Shown: positions 1-5,144 of the stretch, piece after piece
Layout: the number at the start of each line of letters is the position of its first letter
Position numbering within the stretch: the first letter of the stretch is position 1
Notes under the pieces: generated by a model
Told to the model about the DNA's origin: nothing
Database searches by the model: none
The model's input: only the letters and a program-made list of their open reading frames with translations
Translations under genes and position numbers: made by a program
Assembly (NCBI GenBank): GCA_946477505.1
Contig: CAMKYP010000302.1
Location: 1-5,208 of the forward strand
Length of the DNA stretch: 5,208 nt
Reading direction: 5' to 3'
Origin: an uncultured Dechloromonas sp.
GTDB taxonomy: Bacteria; Pseudomonadota; Gammaproteobacteria; Burkholderiales; Rhodocyclaceae

Positions 1-225
1 TATCTGGCTTCACTGGTCGAAGGCGTTACGCCAGCCTTTCAGTATGCGATCGTGGCCGGTGCCGTGACCGGCGGGGGGCTGACCATCATTGCCAATGCGC
101 CCAACCCGGCGGGCATTGCCATTCTGAAATCCAGTTTTGCCGAAGAAGCGATCAGTCCGCTCGGGCTATTCCTGGCCGCCCTTCCGCCAACGGTGGTCGC
201 CGCACTCGCATTTTTGACGCTGTAG
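1..225 (+). CDS. C-terminal 74 residues of a putative Na+/H+ antiporter-like membrane transporter (5' end outside window)
   Basis: The reading frame is open from the first base of the window to a TAG at 223-225, giving 74 residues with no start in view. Two hydrophobic stretches (about residues 12-31 and 54-74) flank a Gly/Asn/Pro-rich re-entrant-like segment with the core TGGGLTIIANAPNPAG (residues 23-38). From memory, this Asn-Ala-Pro-Asn-Pro motif and a C-terminus ending in a hydrophobic helix resemble the family annotated as putative Na+/H+ antiporter. The ion and direction of transport cannot be read from this fragment. The gene converges on regA with only 22 bases between stop codons. 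Coding is well supported; the family call is moderate, and another ion-transporter-superfamily member is possible. Confidence 0.6.
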   Translation, partial: YLASLVEGVTPAFQYAIVAGAVTGGGLTIIANAPNPAGIAILKSSFAEEAISPLGLFLAALPPTVVAALAFLTL

Positions 226-247
226 GTGGGCCGCGCCGTCCCGGTGC

Positions 248-781
248 TCAGCTTTTGACAGGCCGTTTCGATAGCTTGCGCTGCAAGGTGCGCCGGTGCA
301 TCTTCAGCGCGCGCGCCGTTGCCGAGATGTTGCCGTCGTTTTCGTTGAGTACCCGCTGGATGTGTTCCCACTCCAGGCGGTCGACCGAGAGCGGCTCATC
401 GGATATCGGGAGGTCGAAATCCGGGGCGCTGTCATCGTCGAAAGCGGTCAGGATGGCTTCGATTTCGACCGGCTTGGCGAGGTATTGGATGGCACCCAGC
501 TTGACGGCGTCGACGGCCGTGGTGATGCTGGCATAGCCGGTCAGTACCACGATGCGGCAGTCCGGCCTGATTTCCAGCAGCCTGGGGATAAGCGCCAGCC
601 CGGAACTACCGTTGAGGTTGAGGTCCAGGATGACGTTGCCGGGTTTGAGTTCGCGGGCCTTGTCCAGCGCGGACTGGGCGTCACGGGCGCCGCAGGCCGC
701 GTAGCCACGGCGTTCCAGGGTGCGGACGAGGATGGCATTGAAGCTGGGGTCATCGTCGATGATCAGCGTTGTTTCGATCAT
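248..781 (-). CDS. regA: RegA/PrrA/ActR-family redox response regulator with Fis-type DNA-binding domain
   Basis: This 177-residue cytoplasmic protein has the compact RegA layout. The receiver domain (about 1-115) has the acidic pair D9/D10, the phospho-acceptor D53 in VILDLNL, T81 in LTGYAS and K103 in LAKP. A short acidic linker with prolines (about 115-130) leads to a Fis-type helix-turn-helix (about 134-173) with the near-invariant signature HRRTLQRKLSKR (162-173). In the family this domain activates or represses respiration, carbon- and nitrogen-fixation genes after phosphorylation by RegB. The ATG is set by an ATGA overlap with the regB stop (778-781) and an AGGG Shine-Dalgarno 7 bases upstream (complement of 789-792), which implies translational coupling. 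Length and all key residues are intact. The closely related name RoxR would fit equally well; subfamily identity is secure, the exact regulon is not. Confidence 0.93.
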   Translation of the reverse strand: MIETTLIIDDDPSFNAILVRTLERRGYAACGARDAQSALDKARELKPGNVILDLNLNGSSGLALIPRLLEIRPDCRIVVLTGYASITTAVDAVKLGAIQYLAKPVEIEAILTAFDDDSAPDFDLPISDEPLSVDRLEWEHIQRVLNENDGNISATARALKMHRRTLQRKLSKRPVKS

Positions 782-2037
782 GATTTGACCCTGGTCAGTT
801 CGATGCGGGCAAGGGCACCGCCCTCTTCGCGATTTATCAGGGAAAGCCGGCCGCCGAGTTGTTCGATGGCTGTTCGGGTCAGCATCAGGCCGACCCCGCT
901 GCCCCGTTCGTGCGCCGGAAAACCGGACTGTCCGCCATGGGCCAGAACATCGGGCGGGTAGCCGGGACCGCGGTCGCGGATTTCAAAACAGATTTCGTCG
1001 ACGCTCCATCCCAGGCGGATCTCCAGGGGATGGTGGGTAGCGTTGGCGGCATTGTTCAGCAAGTTGAGCAGCGCCTGTTCCAGGCGCGGATCGGCCACCA
1101 GGCTCGGGGCTGGTCCGTCGCTGGTCAGGATCAGCCGGCTGTTGGCCTGAGGGCGAGCCGCGTGCCAATGCTGGCGCAGACTTTCCAGCCAGCGGTCAGC
1201 AGGTAGCAGTTCGGCGTTTTCGAGCCGTTCGGCGCCGGCGCGTCGCGACAGGCCGGTGATGATCTGTTTGCAGACGCCGATCTGTTGGCGAAGCAGGGCG
1301 ATATCGTCATGGATGGCTGGAGGCAGGCTCGGGTCGTTGGCCAGTTCACCAGCTAGCAGGGACATGGTGCCCAGTGGCGTGCCCAGTTCATGCGCGGCGC
1401 CGGCGGCGAGGGTACCCATCGCCATCACCCGTTCGTCGCGCAACGCCTGTTCGCGCGTTGCCGCCAGTTCGGCATCGCGTTCGCGGATCAGCCGGGTCAT
1501 GCGCACGATGATCCAGGCGATCATGGCGGCCGAAATGACGAAAATCAGCCACATGCCGATCAGGTGCAGGCGCGTCGCGCGCGTCGCATCGGTCATCGGC
1601 AGGGGAATAAAGAACACCATCAGCAGTGAATAGGCGGCGATGGCCGTGGCGCTGACGACGAGCACGCAGCGCGCGGGCAGGGTTAGGGCGGCGATGGCGA
1701 CGGGCGGCAGCAACAGGGAAACCAGGGGATTGGCGGCGCCGCCGGTGAAGAAGACGATGGCGGAAAGGGCGCCGATATCGAACAGCAGCTGGCTGAACAA
1801 CTCGCCCGCGCTGGCCTGTTCGCTGCGCGCCACGCGCCATTGGGCGAGGGCGTTGAAGGCGCCGATCAAGGCGAGGATGCCCAGGAGCGGTACTTGCGGA
1901 ACCGGAATATCGAGCAGGCCGGGGGCCATCAGGGCGAGCTGGATCAGGATGGCCAGGACCACCCAGCGTCCCAGCACCAGGCGGCGGAGATTGGCCAGAT
2001 GATCGGTGCTTTCCGTTGTCCATGCGCTGATTGCCAT
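778..2037 (-). CDS. regB: RegB/PrrB-family membrane redox sensor histidine kinase
   Basis: This 419-residue inner-membrane kinase autophosphorylates and passes phosphate to RegA. The N-terminal half has about six hydrophobic helices (roughly 25-42, 50-66, 82-98, 104-120, 125-146, 159-178). Between helices 3 and 4 lies GGAANPL (99-105), close to the quinone-binding GGxxNPF of RegB. The kinase core follows: H-box AAHELGTPLGT with phospho-acceptor H216, N-box NLLNNAANA (325-333), a DRGPGY box (355-360) and GSGVGL (379-384). C256 lies 40 residues after H216, the same spacing as the redox-active cysteine and histidine of Rhodobacter RegB (C265/H225, from memory). It is first in an operon with regA, its TGA overlapping the regA ATG. 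The ATG at 2037 has no good Shine-Dalgarno, so a slightly different start is possible. The usual alphaproteobacterial neighbours senC and hvrA are not adjacent. Confidence 0.93.
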   Translation of the reverse strand: MAISAWTTESTDHLANLRRLVLGRWVVLAILIQLALMAPGLLDIPVPQVPLLGILALIGAFNALAQWRVARSEQASAGELFSQLLFDIGALSAIVFFTGGAANPLVSLLLPPVAIAALTLPARCVLVVSATAIAAYSLLMVFFIPLPMTDATRATRLHLIGMWLIFVISAAMIAWIIVRMTRLIRERDAELAATREQALRDERVMAMGTLAAGAAHELGTPLGTMSLLAGELANDPSLPPAIHDDIALLRQQIGVCKQIITGLSRRAGAERLENAELLPADRWLESLRQHWHAARPQANSRLILTSDGPAPSLVADPRLEQALLNLLNNAANATHHPLEIRLGWSVDEICFEIRDRGPGYPPDVLAHGGQSGFPAHERGSGVGLMLTRTAIEQLGGRLSLINREEGGALARIELTRVKS

Positions 2038-2063
2038 GGGGCGAATTATGCGTGATTTGTGTC

Positions 2064-2092
2064 AATTTACGGATGACGACTTGATGCGACAA
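2064..2092 (-). promoter_or_regulatory. Possible sigma70-type promoter for the regB-regA operon
   Basis: Read on the minus strand, TTGTCG (complement of 2087-2092) is followed after 17 bases by TAAATT (complement of 2064-2069). Each box matches four of six consensus positions with ideal spacing. Transcription would start near 2057, leaving a leader of about 20 bases before the regB ATG at 2037. The -35 box overlaps the left half and centre of the candidate RegA operator, which would fit autoregulation. Confidence 0.3.
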
Positions 2093-2093
2093 T
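2066..2093 (+). promoter_or_regulatory. Possible weak promoter for the cytochrome operon
   Basis: TTTACG (2066-2071) and GACAAT (2088-2093) are 16 bases apart and each match four of six sigma70 consensus positions. Transcription would start near 2100, about 22 bases before the cytochrome ATG, leaving room for the GGAG ribosome-binding site at 2111-2114. The weak boxes would fit an activator-dependent promoter, and the -10 overlaps the candidate RegA operator. An overlapping operator this close to the start could equally repress. Confidence 0.25.
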
Positions 2094-2101
2094 TTGCCGC
2101 A
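2085..2101. promoter_or_regulatory. Candidate RegA/PrrA operator (inverted repeat GCGAC-N5-GCCGC)
   Basis: TGCGAC and GCCGCA form an imperfect inverted repeat (five of six positions pair) around a 5-base AT-only centre, AATTT. This satisfies the GCGNC...GNCGC pattern described for PrrA/RegA sites, which tolerate variable half-site spacing. It lies between regB and the cytochrome operon, over the predicted -35 of regB and the predicted -10 of the cytochrome gene. With variable spacing allowed, a chance match in 84 GC-rich bases is possible at the few-per-cent level, so the case rests on position next to the matching regulator as much as on sequence. Confidence 0.45.
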
Positions 2102-2121
2102 GCGAACTCTGGAGTGCCCAC

Positions 2122-2796
2122 ATGAAGAAAAACCTGCGTCTTGCCGCGCTGGCCGTCGTCCTGGTCTGCAGCGGCGGAAGCTTTGCCGTCGAACTCGAAA
2201 AAGGCGGCGACAAAGGCAAGGAAATCAATGGCACGTGCGCTGCCTGCCACAGCGACAACGGGCAGGGTGGGAAGAAGGGTGAATACCCACGGATCGCGGG
2301 GCAGCAGGTCAAGTACCTCGAGAGCCAACTGAGAAGTTTCCGGGCGAGGACACGGGTCAATATCCCGATGTTCCCCTACACCCAGGAACGCGAGCTCTCG
2401 GATGAGGACATCAAGGAAGTTTCGGCCTACCTGAGCAGCATCGAACTGGATACCAAGATGCCGACCTATACCGGCAACGAGGACGCACTGACCAAGTTGC
2501 TGATGGCGGACAAGGTGATGATTATCCCGCGCGCCGAGGGCGATCTGGCCAATGGCGAAAAAATCTACCAGAAGCAGTGTGCCTCCTGCCACGGAAAAAC
2601 CGGCAAGGGGCGCGGCATGTTCCCGATGCTCGTCGGGCAATACACCAATTACCTGCAACGCCAGGTCGACCTGTACCTGAAGGGCGACCGGCCGCATGAC
2701 GAGGAGGGAACCGTCGGCGTGCTCAATGGCCTCAAGGTGCAGGACATCCAGGATATCCTAGCCTATCTCACCTCGATTCAGGATGCCGGAAAATGA
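2122..2796 (+). CDS. Periplasmic dihaem c-type cytochrome, cytochrome c4 family
   Basis: This 224-residue exported electron carrier has two tandem class I cytochrome c domains. A signal peptide (KK then a hydrophobic stretch, cleavage likely after SFA at 20-22) directs it to the periplasm for haem attachment. Haem sites are CAACH (39-43) and CASCH (153-157). Each is followed by the c4-type P-x-[IL]-x-GQ turn (56-61 and 168-173) and an aromatic-rich helix ending in AYL (102-104 and 214-216). In domain 1, M83 (IPMFPY) is the likely axial ligand. In domain 2 no methionine occurs after M169, so the usual ligand position before the last helix is empty. Family members carry electrons from the bc1 complex or quinol side to terminal oxidases or reductases. 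The start is supported by GGAG at 2111-2114, 7 bases upstream. It is divergent from regB and coupled by ATGA overlap to the next gene. Confidence 0.9.
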   Translation: MKKNLRLAALAVVLVCSGGSFAVELEKGGDKGKEINGTCAACHSDNGQGGKKGEYPRIAGQQVKYLESQLRSFRARTRVNIPMFPYTQERELSDEDIKEVSAYLSSIELDTKMPTYTGNEDALTKLLMADKVMIIPRAEGDLANGEKIYQKQCASCHGKTGKGRGMFPMLVGQYTNYLQRQVDLYLKGDRPHDEEGTVGVLNGLKVQDIQDILAYLTSIQDAGK

Positions 2797-3128
2797 AACA
2801 TCTTCCATTGATTCTTCTGGGGCTGCTGCTTTCGAGCGGTGCCGTGGCGCACGGGCATCCGGCGCCGATTGACGACAGCATGCCCGATGCCCAGAAAATG
2901 CGTTTCTGCGAACGGGTTCGCGACCATGCCCTGCAGGCGTTCTACAACCGCGACCGCGGCCGTCCGATGAAACTTTTCGACGAGGATGGCAGCGATGGCC
3001 CGCGCATCACCAACGTGATCATCAAGCGCATCTACGAAGAACCCCAGATTTCCAGCCCGAAGAAGGCCGAAGCCTTTGGGCGGGCGACCTGCAACGAGAT
3101 GATGGGGACGAAGGGCGTTTCAGAATAG
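2793..3128 (+). CDS. Small exported protein of unknown function with a cysteine pair, coupled to the cytochrome gene
   Basis: I do not recognise the family. The 111-residue product starts with a clear signal peptide: MKH, a leucine-rich core, and likely cleavage after AVA at 17-19. The mature N-terminus HGHPAP is short and histidine-containing. The mature chain of about 92 residues is charged and mostly hydrophilic, with exactly two cysteines (C39 and C100) near its ends, which would form a disulfide in the periplasm. There is no CXXCH, so it is not a haem protein. The ATG overlaps the cytochrome TGA (ATGA, 2793-2796), with AGGA at 2780-2783 as a ribosome-binding site, so the two genes are co-transcribed and probably coupled. 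This suggests a periplasmic partner of the cytochrome, in folding, haem delivery or electron transfer, but that is inference. Its 3' end overlaps the convergent methyltransferase gene by 9 bases. Confidence 0.8.
   Translation: MKHLPLILLGLLLSSGAVAHGHPAPIDDSMPDAQKMRFCERVRDHALQAFYNRDRGRPMKLFDEDGSDGPRITNVIIKRIYEEPQISSPKKAEAFGRATCNEMMGTKGVSE
3063..3076 (-). terminator. UUCG-tetraloop hairpin downstream of the methyltransferase gene, possible 3' end
   Basis: On minus-strand RNA this reads AAGGC-UUCG-GCCUU, a perfect 5-bp stem closing an exceptionally stable C(UUCG)G tetraloop. It lies 43 bases past the methyltransferase stop codon and would be the first strong hairpin in its transcript. No uridine run follows (only CUUCUUCGGG), so it is not a classical intrinsic terminator. 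It might stop an RNase or act with Rho. It also lies inside the coding sequence of the convergent small exported protein, so it may simply be a consequence of those codons. Confidence 0.25.
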
Positions 3129-3668
3129 GAAGGGAATAAAGCGCTTCGTGCGCCGCATGTAGTCGGCGTAGTCCTGGCCGAAGTAAGTCAGGCATTCCCT
3201 CTCGTCGGTGGTGGCGGTCAGCCACAGCGCGATGCTGGCAACCAGGACGATGGGGGTGCCGATCAGGCTTGGGTCCTGAAAATAGGCGCCCCAGGCCAGC
3301 GCCAGCAGGGATGCGTACATCGGGTGGCGAATATAGGCAAAGATGCCGTGGGAGACGAGTTGGGTCGTCTTCTCGAATTCGTAGAACGAGCCATCGTCGC
3401 GTTGGGCTCCGGGGGCGCCGTCGCGTTTCAGGGTCGCCACGCCGAGAACGACCAGCGCAATGCTGGTCAGCATCAACAGCCAGGACGCGAACTGGTGGGG
3501 CGAATAGGGATCGTCGCCCCAGACCGGACGGTTGAGGACGATCAGGCCGAGAATGGCCTCCCAGGCGAAGAAACGGTAGAAGCCGTGGCTGCCAGGCTTG
3601 CTCAAGGGTTTGCGCGACCACCAGACGATGATGGCCGAGCCGGCAAGAAAGAGAATGGCGTCGCTCAT
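3120..3668 (-). CDS. Isoprenylcysteine carboxyl methyltransferase / phospholipid methyltransferase-like integral membrane protein
   Basis: This 182-residue inner-membrane protein has about four to five hydrophobic segments (near 4-16, 35-46, 62-80, 118-130, 134-152). The C-terminal half carries the hallmarks of the ICMT/PEMT-like superfamily: LVSHGIFAYIRHPMY (104-118), including the RHPMY motif (114-118), then a membrane hairpin, then TDERECLTYFGQDYADYMRR (154-173) and RFIPFL (176-181). In the family these bind S-adenosylmethionine and methylate a lipid-like acceptor at the membrane face. Bacterial members have varied or unknown substrates, so none is assigned. The ATG follows the aminopeptidase stop by a single base (TGAcATG), with only a weak GAG upstream, so translation probably depends on reinitiation. 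Length is typical for short bacterial members. Its stop lies inside the convergent gene. Confidence 0.82.
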   Translation of the reverse strand: MSDAILFLAGSAIIVWWSRKPLSKPGSHGFYRFFAWEAILGLIVLNRPVWGDDPYSPHQFASWLLMLTSIALVVLGVATLKRDGAPGAQRDDGSFYEFEKTTQLVSHGIFAYIRHPMYASLLALAWGAYFQDPSLIGTPIVLVASIALWLTATTDERECLTYFGQDYADYMRRTKRFIPFLF

Positions 3669-3669
3669 G

Positions 3670-4986
3670 TCAGCTCGCGAAGGCTTGGGTCATCGCGGCA
3701 ATCATGTAGCCGTGATCGAGAACGCCTGCACTTTCACGGATGCTGTGCATGGCCCACATCGGCGAGCCGACATCGACGCTGGGGATGCCCAGCTGGGCGG
3801 CGACGATGGGACCGATGGTGCTGCCGCAGCCGAGGTCGGTGCGGTGCGCGTATTGCTGGCAGGGTACGCCGGCGCGTTCGCAGAGGGTCATGAAGCGGGC
3901 GGCGGTCTCGGCCGTCGTGCTGTAGCGCTGGTTGGCGTTGCTCTTGATCACCGGGCCGGCGTTGACCAGCGCATGGTGGCAAGGTTCGTAGGCTGCCGGG
4001 AAATTCGGGTGCCAGCCATGTGCCATGTCGGCGCTGATAAAAAAGCTGCCAGCCAGCATCCGCCGCCGGTCCTCGTCATCGAGGCCGAAAGCGCCGGCGA
4101 GGCGGGCGATCACATCGCCAAGAAAGCTGCCGCCGGCACCTGCCGCGCTTTCGCTGCCGACTTCCTCGTGGTCGAAGAAGGCAACCAGACAGGTCTGCTC
4201 CGGTTCGCGGGTAGCCAGCAACGCAGACAGCGCGGCATGGCAGGAAACTAGGTTGTCGAGCTGGCTGTCGGCGACGAACTCGTTGTTGGCCCCCCAGAGT
4301 GAGCCTTTCTGCGTGTCGTAGGCGGCCAACTCCCAGGTCAGCAGGTCGTCCGGTGCGACATCGAGCGCCGCGGCGATCGGAGCGCGGAAGCGCTGTTCGG
4401 CGCCGTCGTCGCCGGCGACGCCCAGGATCAGCGGCAGTTCGGTCTGCTTGTTGAACTTGAGGCCGGCTTCGTTGACCTCGCGGTTCATGTGGATGGCGAG
4501 ATTGGGCAGGCGCAGCAGGGGGGCATCGAAGCGCAGCAGGCGGCTCTCGCTGCCCCCAGCGGTGCGGACATTGACGCGGCCGGCCAGCGACAGGTCGCGG
4601 TCGGTGAAGGTGGTCAGGATGGGGCCGCCATAAACCTCGACACCAAGGCGGATCATGCCGCCGGTCTTTTCGGCAGGCTTTGGTTTGAGACGCAGGCCGG
4701 GCGAATCGGTATGGGCGCCGATCAGCGTCAGTCCGCGTTCGGCCAGTGGCGCGCTACCGACAACGAAGGCGATGATCGACGAGCCGCCACGGGCGACGAA
4801 ATAGCGGCCGCCAGCCTGCAACGACCAGCGGGCGCTTTCGTCGAGAGCCTGGTAGCCGGCGGCGCGCAGCCGGGATTCGCAGGTGGCGACGGCATGCCAG
4901 GGACTGGGACTGGCATCGATGAAATCGAGCAGATCACGGGCGGTTAGGGTGGCGTGAGCGTCTGCGTGAGAATCGGCGTGGGGCAT
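3670..4986 (-). CDS. apeB: M18-family metalloaminopeptidase (aspartyl aminopeptidase-like)
   Basis: This 438-residue soluble cytoplasmic enzyme removes N-terminal residues from peptides, with acidic residues preferred in characterised relatives. All dinuclear-metal features of M18 are present: H92 in GAHTDSPGLRLKP, bridging D244 in SQLDN, catalytic E274 and ligand E275 in FDHEEVGSES, D320 in SADMAHGWHPN, and H414 in MHSIRES. Assignments follow the order seen in human DNPEP. The N-terminal LLDFIDASPSPWHAV (19-33) and the segment LPNLAIHMNREVN (160-172) are also typical. Length is normal for the bacterial family. No signal peptide is visible. The chosen ATG (4986) is the only ATG in frame before M111, but it has no visible Shine-Dalgarno and gives an odd His/Asp/Ala-rich N-terminus (HADSHADAHA, 3-12) ahead of the conserved region. 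It is followed one base later by the methyltransferase-like gene, implying an operon. Confidence 0.95.
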   Translation of the reverse strand: MPHADSHADAHATLTARDLLDFIDASPSPWHAVATCESRLRAAGYQALDESARWSLQAGGRYFVARGGSSIIAFVVGSAPLAERGLTLIGAHTDSPGLRLKPKPAEKTGGMIRLGVEVYGGPILTTFTDRDLSLAGRVNVRTAGGSESRLLRFDAPLLRLPNLAIHMNREVNEAGLKFNKQTELPLILGVAGDDGAEQRFRAPIAAALDVAPDDLLTWELAAYDTQKGSLWGANNEFVADSQLDNLVSCHAALSALLATREPEQTCLVAFFDHEEVGSESAAGAGGSFLGDVIARLAGAFGLDDEDRRRMLAGSFFISADMAHGWHPNFPAAYEPCHHALVNAGPVIKSNANQRYSTTAETAARFMTLCERAGVPCQQYAHRTDLGCGSTIGPIVAAQLGIPSVDVGSPMWAMHSIRESAGVLDHGYMIAAMTQAFAS

Positions 4987-4990
4987 GGCG

Positions 4991-5010
4991 GCGGGTATCC
5001 AGCGGGTATC
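4991..5010. repeat. Direct repeat GCGGGTATC x2, 11-base period, just upstream of apeB
   Basis: GCGGGTATC occurs at 4991-4999 and again at 5002-5010, one helical turn apart. A partial third copy, TGTATC, follows at 5012-5017. The array begins 5 bases before the apeB ATG and occupies the place where its ribosome-binding site should be. In-phase repeats can be binding sites for a regulator, but no known regulator is recognised. Confidence 0.35.
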
Positions 5011-5056
5011 GTGTATCGGCCCGGAATGCTACCGCAGATGCCGGCCGGGCAGAAGG

Positions 5057-5079
5057 CAGGCGGGCAATGGCAGCGCCTG
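5057..5079. repeat. Inverted repeat CAGGCG-N11-CGCCTG
   Basis: A perfect 6-bp inverted repeat with an 11-base spacer sits near the middle of the divergent intergenic region. It could be an operator or a small hairpin. There is no T-run on either side, so it is not an intrinsic terminator. Its GC-rich arms make a chance occurrence plausible. Confidence 0.2.
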
Positions 5080-5144
5080 GGCCGGCGGACGGGTCGGCCG
5101 GGCGAGGCATTCCGCATTCGCTCGGCGGGGGCTACACCGCGTCC

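Larger units (their letters stand above)
4987..5144. other. 158-base divergent intergenic region between apeB and the PHA-system gene
   Basis: This spacer must hold the promoters of both flanking genes, but it is very GC-rich and I find no convincing -35/-10 pair in either direction. It contains a 9-base direct repeat near apeB (4991-5010), a short inverted repeat (5057-5079), and a repeated CGGCCGGGC at 5042-5050 and 5095-5103 that could be chance at this base composition. Both strands are open in short frames here, but these encode compositionally biased peptides and are not called as genes. Confidence 0.5.

Noticed and set aside
226..247. Possible terminator between the transporter and regA stops
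   Set aside because: The GGGCCGCGCCGTCCC segment pairs only with an internal mismatch and has no adjacent T-run, so I cannot support a terminator.
296..961. Plus-strand open frame of 221 codons across regA and the end of regB
   Set aside because: It is antisense to two intact, motif-complete genes and has no motif of its own.
2042..2066. Perfect -35 box TTGACA on the minus strand (complement of 2058-2063) followed by TAATTC
   Set aside because: The gap to TAATTC is only 11 bases, and correct 17-base spacing falls on GC-rich sequence at the regB start, so it does not form a usable promoter.
1388..2092. Minus-strand frame of 234 codons overlapping regB
   Set aside because: Out of frame with the real kinase; the product is Arg/Pro/His-rich shadow sequence.
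2062..2697. Long minus-strand open frame (211 codons) opposite the cytochrome gene
   Set aside because: The plus strand encodes a complete cytochrome with two CXXCH motifs and a signal peptide; the antisense frame shows no family motif and is the usual GC-rich shadow.
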